DNA of 64,000 nucleotides from Aphanomyces cochlioides (GCA_019828595.1 JAHQRK010000007.1:2232001-2296000), one strand, 5' to 3'; counted from the stretch's first letter, positions 20,561 to 32,610 are shown. Notes: generated by a model from the sequence alone, not told the origin. Numbers and translations are program-made.

Positions 20561-23260
20561 TTACACCACATCGATCGGTTCAAACGCCTGCATGATTGAG
20601 ACCAACGCCGGCCGCTTCATTGGGTCCTGCTCAAAACAAGCTACTAATAAATCTTGGTATTTGTCTGGCACCGATGTGTGATCGAGTCGATGGCCTTCTA
20701 GCACAAGCGCGGCGGCTTCTGGTGCACTGATTGATGCAAACGGTGACGTTTCCGAAAAAGTTTCCCACATGAGCACTCCAAACATGTACGCGTCTGACCT
20801 ATATGAGAACGCATAGGGCGGCTGGAGAGATTCAGGCGCCATGTATTTCAGTGGGAATTGGCCCTCTTGGAAATGTCCACCGCCCACGGAGGCATTCACC
20901 CGCCGACAGAGACCAAAGTCACAGATTTTGCCTCGGAGTTCGTCGTCCACCAAGACATTCCTCGCTGCAATGTCGCGGTGGATAAATCCACCTTCATGAA
21001 TATTCACCAGACCAGCAGCAGCATCGTATAAAATAACTTCCTTCTCCGTGAGCGATAACTTGGACGGAAAAGTATCGCGAAGACTTCCATGTGGTAAGTA
21101 TTCCGTGACAAGTGTCAGCGTTGACGATGGATCGGTAGAGGCGCCGACAAACGGGACAATATTTGGATGGTGACCAAACATATTGAGCACCGCCGCTTCG
21201 TGGCGGAATTCTTCGACGATTTGATCCGTCGACTCGCCAAAGGTATCACGTCGAAGCGTCTTGACGACGACTTGGCGGCCACGGTAATTCGCTCGGAATG
21301 CTTCGCCAAAGTGGCCCCTGCCGACCGCATCTTGGAGTTCCAATTCGTGATATGGAATTTCATGATATGTTTCTTCAAGGCGCTCCAATTCGCATGTGAG
21401 CGGCACCATCTCAACGTCGTTGTCTTGAGGTTGGTGGTTCCTTGGACTTATAAAGAGGTACGACGACAGCACCATGACTTTTGCCCCGACGACAATTTTG
21501 ACTTGGACCATGGATTGGCCGCCTGCTGGTGCGTCTGGTGTGCATTCAATATGGAAATGAACGCTTTTCAACTCATCGCCCGTCCACTCGAGCGTCTTTA
21601 CAGGGTCATCCAGGACGAGAAATCCAGGTGGAAGGTAAAGCTGGAGGTGCGCGACGGCACCTCGGCGAATTGGCATCAGGACGTCGCGCGATAATTTCCT
21701 CGCAAATGCATTCGCACTTCGTGCGGCGTCATGGACGTCGTCACGTTGGTGGGCCAAGAACGCCCAAATGTCATAATAGAAAGCCGTCCCAATGCTGATG
21801 GTCGGAGGAGCATACGCTGTGAAAAAGACAGGATCGACAGGGTCGACATGCGTGCCGTCCATTTTGTCTTCGATCGATCGAAAGATCGTATTGGTTTGGG
21901 TATCCACGCGGGGAGAAAGCACGCCATAGGTTCTTTCACTCGCTCTTGGGGAAAATGTGTGATAATGACGGAGGGGATCGTATCCCTGGGGCGACAGGTG
22001 CCCCCAGCCACCGGCTTCAGTATTCGTTTGATGGCTGATTTGCTGCTTGTGTCGCGAATCTGGCCGGGAGACTGCAGTGTATTCGTCGTCGTCGCTGTGG
22101 TCAATCACGACCACTGGACCGGTCGACGATATGCCAAGCCTCCCACTTCGACCAGTCGATCCAAACCCAGAATCAATGAGCGACGTGCCCGAGCCCGTAT
22201 GAGGAAGAGAAGAAGGTTGGCGTTGGAGAAGACGATCCACGTCTCGATGGAGACGATGTAGCTCACGTTGGAAGTCGTCCGCATCCCATTCTACGACTAG
22301 CAAAGGGTTGATCGTCTCATTGAGCCATTGTAGGATCGCTGGGTCAATGCTGGGAGACGCCGCAGCCAAGCTAAACATTTGCCCAGCTAGCGACAGCGTC
22401 AATGAGGCTTGGGCTTTGGCCATATCGTTGCGATGGGCTAGTTTCAGCACCGTGGCGACCACGGGCGATGTAATTTGCGTGTCGACCGTTTGATCAAATG
22501 GCATGGTCTTGGCTATCATCGACTGGGAACCTACAACGACAGCCATCAGTTCGCTGTCATCAAGGGTAACAATACTTTGTCGAGACATAGAGAGCAGCGC
22601 GACAGATTCATAGCGATTCCTTGCGATATTATAGTCGATAATTGGGAAAAGCAAGCTGTTGGCAAAGGTCGACCAGTCCAAACACCATCGAATCAATGCA
22701 TTGCCAACAACCACGCCAAAGGAAACATACGCACCGCCATTCAGGAGGAGAAACCATCGCGAGTCATAAAAGTTGTGCACGAACGGATCGTCCATGACCG
22801 GCGCGTAGTTGAAAAAGTGGACGAAAAATACGCCTGCAATCGTCCACAACGCCGCTGGCAAGAGCGCAATGGACGCATTGACGAGTCCGCGCCAGATATA
22901 AAAGTACACGAGGCTGTGCCAGACGGTCGAGACGTCACTTTCATCTCGTGGCACATGGAGCTCGCGGGCCAAGGTGGGATCGTACCAGCAGAGAATAAAC
23001 GTGTCAATCTTGTACAGGAGCAAGCAGGACTGGCGATACGTGACGAAATATGGCTGGAGATGGTCGTGCGAGGTGAGCGTCGATTGCGTGAGGAGCACCA
23101 ACGCCCACAGAAGCATCAAGATCGAGCCGAGGAGATGTAGCACGAGGAATATAAAGAAGAGGAGCGAGAAGAGCACGTAGAAAGTCAACCGAAAGAGCGG
23201 CGGCGCCGTCGTCTCGGTCACTTTTCGCTTCGGCTGGAACATCCTCGCCAGCGTCTTCAT
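20561..23260 (-). CDS. Multi-pass membrane TKL kinase with beta-rich module
   Basis: 899 aa, ATG at 23260 (MKTLARMFQPKRK). Residues about 20-240 contain four or five hydrophobic helices (LFRLTFYVLFSLLFFIFLV, the LLPAALWTIAGVFFVHFF region, GGAYVSFGVVVGNALI), so it is a polytopic membrane protein. A long polar linker follows, including a serine/glycine-rich stretch near 350-400. The conserved module begins with FTAYAPP near 480 and contains YDIWAFLAHQRDDV, MPIRRGAVAHLQLYL and KVMVLSSYLFI. The kinase domain starts near 650 (GRGHFGEAF) and has VVVKTLR, HRDIAARN near 760, DFG near 780 and APES, so it is predicted active. It is intronless and closest to the kinase at 11968. It is probably a receptor or sensor kinase; the ligand is unknown. 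Confidence 0.88.
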   Translation of the reverse strand: MKTLARMFQPKRKVTETTAPPLFRLTFYVLFSLLFFIFLVLHLLGSILMLLWALVLLTQSTLTSHDHLQPYFVTYRQSCLLLYKIDTFILCWYDPTLARELHVPRDESDVSTVWHSLVYFYIWRGLVNASIALLPAALWTIAGVFFVHFFNYAPVMDDPFVHNFYDSRWFLLLNGGAYVSFGVVVGNALIRWCLDWSTFANSLLFPIIDYNIARNRYESVALLSMSRQSIVTLDDSELMAVVVGSQSMIAKTMPFDQTVDTQITSPVVATVLKLAHRNDMAKAQASLTLSLAGQMFSLAAASPSIDPAILQWLNETINPLLVVEWDADDFQRELHRLHRDVDRLLQRQPSSLPHTGSGTSLIDSGFGSTGRSGRLGISSTGPVVVIDHSDDDEYTAVSRPDSRHKQQISHQTNTEAGGWGHLSPQGYDPLRHYHTFSPRASERTYGVLSPRVDTQTNTIFRSIEDKMDGTHVDPVDPVFFTAYAPPTISIGTAFYYDIWAFLAHQRDDVHDAARSANAFARKLSRDVLMPIRRGAVAHLQLYLPPGFLVLDDPVKTLEWTGDELKSVHFHIECTPDAPAGGQSMVQVKIVVGAKVMVLSSYLFISPRNHQPQDNDVEMVPLTCELERLEETYHEIPYHELELQDAVGRGHFGEAFRANYRGRQVVVKTLRRDTFGESTDQIVEEFRHEAAVLNMFGHHPNIVPFVGASTDPSSTLTLVTEYLPHGSLRDTFPSKLSLTEKEVILYDAAAGLVNIHEGGFIHRDIAARNVLVDDELRGKICDFGLCRRVNASVGGGHFQEGQFPLKYMAPESLQPPYAFSYRSDAYMFGVLMWETFSETSPFASISAPEAAALVLEGHRLDHTSVPDKYQDLLVACFEQDPMKRPALVSIMQAFEPIDVV

Positions 23261-24544
23261 GAAGGGTGTTCAATTAAAAAGTTGAATTGCTCATGGTTTA
23301 TTTGACATCCAATTGGATTTTTTTCACTGCCGTCAGTCTCGCCAACATTTCCTGGATGAAATTCACTGGCGTCGCGCGGCATCATCCAGACAACTCTAGC
23401 TCAGGACAGTTGGTCTTTGTTTTATCAAGAGAGCCGCAAAGGAATCGTCGGCGCGCGCGGCCCGAGCTGCTTGGACGCATTGTCGTTCTTAATCCATGAT
23501 GACTGTGAATACCCGCAGTTGGAAATTAGACTTGAATAAAGTATACTATACGAAAATGGAACTTGGAATTTTTAGATGTGGCGGCGGCAGCTGTGGCATC
23601 GAGGATTCCGACTTTGTCGTCGTCTGTACGGTAGAGAAGGATCGACTTCGAAGTACTCGATGGTACTGTAGTTCATCCGAGCGTCTCCCTGAGCGTCCTC
23701 CAAAATCGTGGCTCGATTCCTTGAAGTACGAGAATGAGTAAGCTGGCTCCTTAGACGAGGCGGCGCCGTCATGGGCTGACGCCAACAGAAACTCGAGCCA
23801 CGGCCATGGATCGTGGAGGGGAGCGTATCGTACAACTTAGAGGTGTTGAGAGGTGTTGGCCCTTCCCGGAGGATCGGCTTTGCACGTTCATGCATCATGC
23901 ACCATGATCAAAGGAAACATGTGAGCTACATTTATTAGATTAGAGAGAACAGATATAGATTTAGATACGTCGTGTGCAGGAAGCTATGTGCACCATTCAT
24001 GTAGGTAGACAGACTTACTGCTAACCATCAATACACCAAAATTGCCACTCGCAATTTTGGTTGTGAAAACAAAATCCACCAGACTAAACATTATAGTTGA
24101 CCAAGTCCCGCCGTGGAGTGGTGGAGATGAAAGCGCGTGGCTCCATGAGTTGGTGAGATTAAGGAGCGAGCCTTGGCTAGTTTTACTGCCCCCCCACTAA
24201 CCAGTATTACTTCAAAGTATGTGCCAAGTGTTTGCGATGGGGCCAGACATGGCCTTGGCCTGACTTCCGAGAATTGGCAAAGTCAAGTATATTATAGACT
24301 CGTTAACTTTTGACAAATGCCAAATAGGTACTAATTTAAGATAATTAGACAATGGAAATGGTAATGTTGGCCAAGGCACAACAGATCGACACAAAGTAGA
24401 CTCGCAAAACTTCCGTGAGCCATCAGGTGCTCCGAGTTGTTGAGAAGAAATGTCCTACCACTACTCAGCCAACAGATCATACGATCTTGTTGCTGCAAAC
24501 AGATTTTCCCTCACGGAAGATCGCTCATTCTTCAATTTGACAAC
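23261..24544. other. Spacer upstream of the SDR gene
   Basis: About 1.3 kb. Minus-strand open frames between 23546 and 23898 (up to 108 codons) are Ser/Arg-rich without a recognisable domain and are not called. A short hairpin sits at 24035-24061. Confidence 0.45.
24035..24061. repeat. Short perfect hairpin
   Basis: 11-nt arms (24035-24045 and 24051-24061) with a 5-nt loop; role unknown. Confidence 0.7.
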
Positions 24545-25345
24545 ATGAGCTTGAAAGGAAAAGTGGCGCTTTTGACGGGTGCATCTCGCGGTATCGGCAA
24601 GGCCATCGCTTTACGCTTGGCCCGAGATGGCGCCTCCGTCATCCTAAACTACGCCTCCAATGCAGCCTATGCCCAAACCGTTGTCGATGAAATTCAAGCC
24701 AAGGCCGTAGATGGCCAACGCGCAGTGGCAATCCAAGCCGACGTGAGTCAATACAACGAGTGCCAGTCGCTCGTACAAAAGTCTCTCGAAGCGTTTGGAC
24801 AAGTGGATATTGTGGTCTTGAATGCTGGCATCTTGCACAACTTGGCACTTGCCCAAATCACTCAAGGTATGCCAATCCTAACAGACGTCTCACGATGATT
24901 TTGCTTTGTAGAAGCGTTCGATCGCTCGATTGGCATCAACGTGAAGGGACCGCTCTTCTTGACCCAACTTCTCGCGCCATCCTTGAAATCAGGCGCTCGC
25001 GTCGTCTTCATCTCGTCGTCGTTAACGGCCATGAACTCCATCACACCCAACTACGCCCTCTACGTCACGACCAAAGGAGCGATCGAATAGCTCTCTCGTG
25101 TCTTGGCTCGCGATCTTGGCAAGCGTGGCGTGACGGTCAACACGTTGTCGCCTGGTCCAACGAACACGGAGTTGTTTTACGAAGGCAAGTCGGAAGCGAT
25201 TGTGAATGCGATTGCGCATATGAGTCCGTTTGGTCGTGTGGGCGAGCCCGATGAGATTGCGAACGCCGTGGCGTTTTTGTCTGGTCCTGATGCGTCGTGG
25301 GTGAATGGTCAAAACCTTCGCGTCAATGGAGGCGCCGTCGTCTAA
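24545..25345 (+). pseudogene. Short-chain dehydrogenase/reductase with internal stop
   Basis: FabG-like NAD(P)-dependent oxidoreductase of about 250 aa. The start at 24545 (MSLKGKVALLTGASRGIG) places the TGxxxGIG cofactor motif where the family has it. Exon 1 ends at 24866, a 45-nt intron (24867-24911) follows, and exon 2 begins EAFDRSIGINVKG. NAG, the catalytic serine in VVFISSS and the YVTTK (YxxxK) pair are all present. The C-terminus, ending WVNGQNLRVNGG, is typical. The single defect is TAG at 25088-25090, just after the catalytic lysine (GAIE-stop-LSRVLARDLG), where the family usually has glutamine. A one-base change from CAG explains it. The rest of the frame is intact, so this is a very young pseudogene, a sequencing error or, least likely, readthrough. 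The substrate cannot be named. Confidence 0.75.
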
Positions 25346-25485
25346 GGTCGGTTGGACTCGCTGGTAGACTCAATACGATAACTCATGAATTGGATTTTCA
25401 TGGTCGTTAAGTTTTTCAGCACTAACTTCGAGAATACTCTAACGTCTTAAGTGGATCGCAGGGACGGATAGCCTGTTGAAGGTCT
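25346..25485. other. Convergent 3' spacer
   Basis: About 140 bases between the SDR stop and the transporter stop; nothing seen. Confidence 0.4.
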
Positions 25486-27636
25486 CTATTTGGAGCACAC
25501 ACCCGTGAAGCCCAAGTGAACTCCTTTGCTGAAGTCATGGACGACGGTTTGATATCCTGAAATGCCCATCGCGACTGCGGACGCTGCAATCGTAAACGCC
25601 AAGACGTAGACGAGGATAGACGATCGCTTGTACTTCTTCACGATGTAGCTCACAAACTAAAAACAAGCTCGAGTTGAAGCAGCAGTCACGAGACAAATCG
25701 ACTTACTGTCTGGCCAAAAGTGCCACCAAGACAACCCATCAAGGAATACCAAACGATGTAATCTAGATGCGCTGCATCAACCCAAACAACGTTGTATCGC
25801 TTACCGTATTGGAGTTGGCCTGGAAATTGACCAGCCACTGCAAATTGCAATGTGGTTGCGGACGATGTGAACAAAATCATGTACGATGCCGACGCCGACG
25901 AGATAGCTGGCAACAAGCCATACTCGAGCATGATGGGATTTTGAACCATGCCGCCTGCATAGCGTGTTTGACATTACAATAAAGAAGACGATTGTACCGC
26001 CAACGCCGAGTAATCCAGCAGCGACACCAGCTACAAAGGAGTAGAGTGGAAAGACAAACTGAGCAGTCTTGCGCGTCCAGTGGACATCTCCAAGCGCAAA
26101 CTCAGCGCCGCTGACGACCCCCAAACGATTGCGAAGGCGTAGTCGTTGGCCCATGAGCCTAATCCGAAATGTGAATAAATTGGAAGGATGCAAAGTTGAG
26201 GATATACCATGTGATCAACATCAAGCCTGTCAAGGGGACGAACGTCAATAGCCAATATGCAGTCGATCCGCATGGAATGCCAACTACATGCGCCAAAGTT
26301 AAGAGGCAACGACGTGTAGAATCTGCGTTACCAATGCTGGGCGTGCCGTGGCCGCCGCGAAACAACGACTGAACGAAAATGAGCAGCTACATGACAAACG
26401 CCAGTCAAGATATGCCACAGTAGTTGGGTTCATACCCAGCAAAGAAACAGCGGCGTGACGTATGTGAGAGGGAACACTTGGCTTTCTTCCTTGTACAATT
26501 GCGCTTTGACTTGTTCGTAAAACGCTTGCTTATCTACGTCGCCATCAGCACCACGATCTCGTCGTCAACATGTGGCTTACCGCAGTTTTCAGGCATGTCG
26601 ATCGGTGGCAACGATTCAAAGTCTTCATAGTCTTCGCGTTGCAAGCGTGCTTCTCGCTACGGAGAGAGAGCTAAGCTGCTTCATGCCGCGAGATAATTAC
26701 CGCGACATCACTGGGCTGGCGGGCTAATGGAAGCAATTTCGCCTTTTCGCCGGGAGGAGTATGATTCGCTTCTTGTTTGTCAATCTAAATGCAAGATGAA
26801 GAGCTGGGAGACGCCATGGGTTACCTTTTGAACTTTTTCGAGCGTCCGCACGGCCATGAAGGACAAGAGTGTGAGCAGAAGCATGAGGATAAGCCAAGAG
26901 GGGAACGTGGCATTGGCCATGACGCCAAAGATTGTCCCAATCAACGTCGGCGGTTCCATCATCGCTGCCATCGTGTAGTCGATCAGCGGCCTTCGACTTT
27001 GGTCTATGGCGGCATGAGTGTTCCATCAGAGCTTGGGAAAGAGACGACATACATGGGTGTTTCCTGCGGAAATTCATCATGAAAGTCGCCATCGCGCCGC
27101 CGAAAATAGTTGCTTTCGACATTGGAATCGCATGTTTCGGACCGAGTCCAAATGCCAAGATGAACATGGGCACGAGGAGGCCACCGCCGCCAGTTCCAGC
27201 CGCAGAACCCAGCGCTGTGCAGAGGAACGCCAAGAGCGACGCTGAAAAGTCTTGCCACGAGAACGGATCAAACAAGTTCTTCTCAATACAGCTGGACACA
27301 GGTTGCAACGTCCCGTCCAGCGACGTCATCATGGTCGCTGCATCTTTGACGACACACCGCTTGGAGAAATCGAACGGACCTGCGGAGCAATCAGCATGGA
27401 CTTGACAGAGCTGGCATTTCCTACAGTTCCATCAGTCCTGATGAGGAATTTGGAGCCATGTACGCGTTCATGCACGCAAGGCCAGGGGGAAAGCCACAAT
27501 CAGACTGAGCTTGGCACGCCGCACCGAGCATTTCATCCCGCGCGACAATGTGGACTTGGTTTGCATCCGCCGCCGCGCTGGCCTCTGCCATGGCCATCGC
27601 AACGACAAACGCGAGTGGAATACACCGTCGATGCAT
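25486..27636 (-). CDS. TauE/SafE-family membrane transporter, copy 1, multi-exon
   Basis: Predicted anion exporter of the TauE/SafE (sulfite/organosulfonate) family. The ATG at 27636 gives a signal peptide (MHRRCIPLAFVVAMAMAEAS). A cysteine-rich luminal segment follows (CQAQSDCGFPPGLAC, then KCQLCQVHADCSAGP). The two TauE halves are clear: GSAAGTGGGGLLVPMFILAF with GLGPKHAIPMSKATI in the first, and FVAGVAAGLLGVGG with GMVQNPIMLEYGLLP in the second. They are separated by a cytosolic loop (EDYEDFESLPPIDMPENC). About ten exons are joined by 40-60-nt GT-AG introns (for example the donor after FRRKHP, and the intron after LLGVGG). The last exon ends GVCSK at 25486. The paralogue at 33428-35534 has the same layout. 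Substrate specificity is inferred from the family only. Confidence 0.82.
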
Positions 27637-28680
27637 GTCAACCTGCACGACAATCAACAAATGCAACGTTGGATGCCACTCCACTTGGCTTCCGATTGGG
27701 TTGTCAAACCAGGACAGTCGAGTGAGATGGTCACTCCTCTCGCCAAATCCAACTTTTCTACTCAAGCCGTTGATTCGACGCAGTCGAGCGTCTTCCGTGG
27801 CAATGAAGGAGAGAGACTGCAGTGGATTGTCCATGGATAGACACAGATCATAGCATCGCAATGTAGCGACCGATAGCATGTTGGTCGACTGAATTTCCTA
27901 AATAGGTCAGCGAGATGCACATGGCAATCTCACCATGTCGCAATCGATCAGTCGTCGTCGCACCCAAAGAACGACGTGGAGCTCAAAGATGTTTCAAGAC
28001 GACATATCTATCAGCCGTACAGTAATGACGCTATGGTGTCCGCGCTTTCTTGCATGAAGCTGCAGACTGCAATTGAACAACAGCAGTGTCAAGTTTGGCG
28101 GGCGTGGATGTAGTCCTTCTTGGGGGTTGAGCTCTCTCGTATCATGAGATATCCCAAAGTTGTAATCTTACAGACGCCAAAGAGAACTGAGAGAGCTCAG
28201 TGGGTTGTATGTGTGCTGTTGTCTAACGTTAGAGGAAGAATGACGCGTTGACGGCTCGACAGCTCGTTACAAAGAGGCCACAATGAAAGAGGCTTCAATG
28301 ACTGGACCACGTAGCCTGCGTAGCCTGTGCCTTGGCCTTTGATCCATCATGACGACTCGGCATATTCGTTCAGACAGGACGAAAGTTTCATGGAATGAAT
28401 CAGAGCGTCAAACCCTGGACAATGGCGACCATCCCCCAAGAGGGCTCTAGAGTTTGGATCTGTCGTTTGAAGAGGGGGGTATGCTACGCAGCCACAGCAG
28501 CTAGGCGCAATTGCTGAGATGCTGCCTGCGAAAATGCAATCGGAAGGTTGAGATGCGGCTGCGACTTGCAACCAACTGCGACTTGTTGCTTGAACGTGAA
28601 AATGTCATTTTTTCAAATAAATAATGTTATTTTTGAATATTTTGTATCATTTTAGAATTGATATTTTGTTGTCAAAAGGC
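27637..28680. other. Divergent spacer, transporter and ELP2 promoters
   Basis: About 1 kb between two divergent genes; no coding signal recognised. It should contain both promoters. The stretch just before 28681 is A+T rich. Confidence 0.5.
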
Positions 28681-31072
28681 ATGGACGTGATCTTCACAAC
28701 GGCGGGATGCAACAATGCGTCGCAATGCATGACTGAAGCCGTGGCATCGTCCGATGGAACGTCCCGCATTGCGTACGCAGCGTCAACGTCGCTGGACATT
28801 GCGTCGTTCTCGCCCAACCGCACGCCAGTGGTCACAGCAAGGCTGCATGGTCATCAAGCACGCATCTCGAGCGGTATTCTCTTCATTCGACGAACAAATG
28901 ACTCATGCATTCTAGTGCATTGGAATAATGGCTTCCTGCTCTCTGGCGACGCAGCTGGTCGTATGCGTCTCCATGTCGAAGTCGTCGAGAATGGCAAGAG
29001 TTCATGGCAATCGCACGATGTCGCGAACTGCGCGTCGTCCATTTCAGCTCTCACGTCAATCTCAACTGCTTCACAGTCTCTGTTCATCGCAGCGACGTCA
29101 AATGGACAAGTTCTTGCATTCGGGCAAGGCCAAACAACACCAAGATGGACGCTTTCACTGGGAGAACGACACATCGTCGAGACCATGGCGACAATTGTGG
29201 ATGCCACCAAGGGAACAGTTTGGCTAGCACTTGGTGGCGTCGATATGCACGTTCATTTGTACGAAATCACAGACGACACTGGGTTTGTACACGTCGAATC
29301 GCTTCCTGGTGCGTCCTCGTCCATCCAAGATGTTCTAACCTGCGCAATCAGGCCACAAAGGATGGGTACGCGGACTAGCCTTTAGCGTCGACGACAACCA
29401 ACCGAGCGACATTCTCTTGGCGTCGGCTAGCCAAGACCAAAAGATTCGTCTCTGGCGCATCACATCCACTCGGTTGGACGATTCTGTCTTGGTTTTGTCT
29501 TGACGTGTTGATTCTCCTAGACAAGTTTCATTTGATGCCATGTTGGTCGGCCATGAAGATTGGGTCACGGGCGTCTCCTGGGTCCGCCCAGGCTTGCTCT
29601 TGTCTTCGTCCATGGACAATCGCATGATCCTATGGCAGCTAGACGAAAGCCACGTCTGGACGCCGCAAACTCGCGTCGGTGACTTGGGGTACGAGCTTTC
29701 TTGTTGTCGAAGCGCTGGAGATTAACTTTTCGTGCATGCAGGGGAACTGGATTGCTATCGAGCGCTGCGATTTCATCGACCGAGCTCATCTCACTCACAT
29801 TCAATGGACAACTGCATCGGTGGGTCGTGCCACAAGACCAGCAGCATTTTGAACCGGGTGTGGGCGTCACAGGCCACACGTCGACCGTCACGGACGTCGT
29901 CTGGTCTCCATTGGGCGATTATGTCATCTCGGTCTCGCTAGATCAAACCGCACGCGCGTTTTCCAACGTTCAGGGCGCATGGGTAGAGATCTCCAGAGCT
30001 CAAGTCCATGGCTATGACATCAACTGCGCTTGTTTTATCAACGAGCGACGTTTTGTCAGTGGCGCGGACGAAAAAATCCTCCGCGTCTTCGACGTACCAG
30101 AAGGACTGTCGGCGTTATTGCAAGGTCATACCTCCACGAGTGGATTCGGCACCGTCCCTGAATTGAGCTTAACGACCAAAGCAGTCAGTGACAAGCAGGA
30201 CGATGCGCAAGACGCCAGCCAACCTGCCATCGCTTTTGTCGGCGAGCAACTCAACCGATTGTCTGTGTGGCCTGAGGTTCAGAAATTGTACGGCCACGGG
30301 AACGAACTGCTCTGTGTTACGAGCAATCATGCCAAGACGCGGCTCGCGTCCGCTTGCAAAGCCCGCGATGAAACTTCAGCGTCCATTTGGATTTGGAACA
30401 CGTCGAACCATGATATTCAACCGACGCAGCAATTGCCAGGCCATGCGTCGTCCGTCGTTCAACTCGCTTTCTCCCACGACGATAAATACTTGCTCTCTGT
30501 GTCAAAAGATCGTCACTGGTGTCTCTACGAGCGTCAAGACGACAAAGGTTCGTGACATTTCAATGCACAATTGCTCATGTTTATGACTAGATGGATTCTA
30601 CGCCTTGTCATGCAAGCAAAAAGCTCACAAACGCATTATTTGGAGCTGCGACTGGTCTCCTGACGACGATTTCTTCGTCACGGGGTCGCGCGACGACACG
30701 CTGATGATTTGGACACGCTCCAAGGACTCGCCAGCTTGGCAACCAGTAAGATCGTCCATCAACAACTTTTTCAAACTACATACGTAGGCAGCAGCGCCAA
30801 TGAGTTTTTCAACCGCCGTGACTGCCGTCGCCTTTGCCAAACACAAGACAGTGGCGGATGGATATTTACTAGCTGTTGGCCTTGAATCGGGCTCGTTGCA
30901 AGTCGTCTCGGTGGTCAAGAAGGAGGATTCGATGGAAACCCACGTACTTCAGAGCCAACAAATCCACGGAGCGTCAATTACTCGATTGGCATGGCATCCA
31001 ACGTCGAATCTCGTGGCGACTAGCAGCGTCGACTCGGCAATTTCGATTGTTCAAGTCACGACATCAACTTAG
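28681..31072 (+). CDS. ELP2: Elongator complex subunit 2, WD40 protein
   Basis: Scaffold subunit of the Elongator complex, which modifies wobble uridines of tRNAs (cm5U family). The start is the ATG at 28681 ([16 protein letters not shown]). Two arrays of WD40 blades are visible: [65 protein letters not shown] (an ELP2 hallmark), [36 protein letters not shown] and [15 protein letters not shown]. Exon 1 ends at 29308 and exon 2 starts at 29352; an intron near 29474-29522 joins RITSTR to QVSFDAMLV, and further short introns lie near 29690-29740, 30550-30590 and 30750-30790. All blades appear in order. It is convergent with the chitinase gene, about 60 bp apart. Confidence 0.9.
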
Positions 31073-31132
31073 AGGACATCATATTTGTTTTATTCTACGA
31101 GCACGCACTAACTAGATCGCTCGCGGACTGGA

Positions 31133-32610
31133 TTATTCGCCGCACCATGTAAAGCCCACGGCGCGGCATTGCAAGTATGTAAATCCGATGAAGCAACCGT
31201 TCGATGTCGGGTAGAAGCAGTTCGTGCATGTGCCACACACGGCTCCATTTCGAGGGGGAGCGGTGGGTCCTCGAGTTGTCACCGGAGGAGTCGTTTTCGG
31301 TGGCAACGTCGTTGGTGGGGGCGTCCATGGGGCCACCGTCGTGTGGGGCTGTGTCGTCGACACACGTCGCCAAGCAAGAATTTGGTATGTCGTGCGGAAA
31401 CCCTTGAGAATATCGTTCGAGCCTGCATAGATCATAATGCCGCCCATATTGTGGCCGTAATTGTACTCGACCCACGACTGAATGACCCACTGCATGGGCC
31501 CAATGCCGTAGGAACACGCTGCGTCCATGCAGATACCAATGGCGAGCTTGTCGCGAGGAATGAGACGACCCCATTCTTCAAAGACGCTGGACGTCGCAGT
31601 CGCGTAGACGTACTAGAAACGAGATGAGAGGCAGCTCCATGGATGTCAGAACGTACGCCAGCTCGATCGGGGTTTCTGTCAATGTTGTACGCCATGATGT
31701 TGATCCAGTCGACATAATTTTCAATGCCCTTGGCGAAGCAACGAGAGGTTTGCCAGCATCCAAGACTGCCTTCAAACATGTACGAGTCGTACGAGATGAG
31801 ATAGTTGTTGCCTTGGCCTTTCAGCATCGAGTGGAGCACTTGCATGTACGTGTTGACGCGGTTGGGGTCGTAGTTGCCTTGGTATTTGGTCGTCTCGTCG
31901 TCAATATCGACACCGTCAAAGCCAAATTCATCCAGGAATGCCTTGACACTCGCTGCGAAGGCGTATGGATCGTTGATGGATGACATGCCGTCGTTGTTGT
32001 TGGCACCACCAACAGCGCCCATCGAGTACACGCATCGCCTATTGAAAACGCCGTCAACGTCGGAGATATAATTACGAATTCGTACTGGCGCAGAAGTTGC
32101 ACGCAACGCTTGATGACATCCGGCGAGGTCTGGAAGACGGGATTCACGCGGCCTTCGAACGTCTGGGCAAACCCAAAGACGACATGCGTGACGCCGTATG
32201 GGATCTACAAGCGAAAGAGTCCATTTAGACTCGAAGAAGCGTCGGTCTACCTGTTCGCAGCCGTCGACTTCAGACTGCCAAAACATCACAACGCGATCTT
32301 GTGGCGAGACTTCTGGGCACGACGCCAGACGCATGGCCGATGCTGCGTTCATGGTTGACGAGACGAGCGCATTGGTATTAGCGTCGACGACTTTGTGGTT
32401 GTTGACAGTCACGAAGGCCATCATGAGCGTGAGGCAAAAGGCCACTAGCTTGGCATGAGCATAGATTGAGATCGCATTGGAGGTACCTGCAACGGCCATG
32501 GCAATTCGGCGCGGTGCCGAAGGGCGTGGAGCGGCGTCGTAGAGAGGCAGTGGGGCCATCGAATCGAGAAAATGACTGGAAGACGAAGGCATTTCGTGCG
32601 CCAAATACAT
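31133..32610 (-). CDS. GH18 chitinase with Thr/Pro linker and Cys-rich tail
   Basis: Endo-chitinase family 18, hydrolysing chitin with a substrate-assisted mechanism. The catalytic signature is FGFDGVDIDDE, matching DxxDxDxE. Further GH18 landmarks are VYSMGAVGGANNNDG, YLISYDSYMF and VDWINIMAYN. The C-terminus has a TTLPPKTTPPVTT linker and a six-cysteine segment (CGTCTNCFYPTSNGC...), probably a carbohydrate-binding module. Short introns lie near 32206-32256 and 32040-32086 (the latter restores LLRQ-RCVYSMG), and another one near 31610-31660. The N-terminus has one hydrophobic segment (LVAFCLTLMMAFVTV) after about 50 polar residues, so it may be a signal anchor. The start is uncertain: in-frame ATGs occur at 32676, 32610, 32592, 32559 and 32499. 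It could act on the organism's own wall or on prey or host chitin. Confidence 0.85.

Noticed and set aside
23546..23898. Minus-strand frames upstream of the SDR gene
   Set aside because: Ser/Arg-rich, overlapping in two frames, no recognisable start context or domain.
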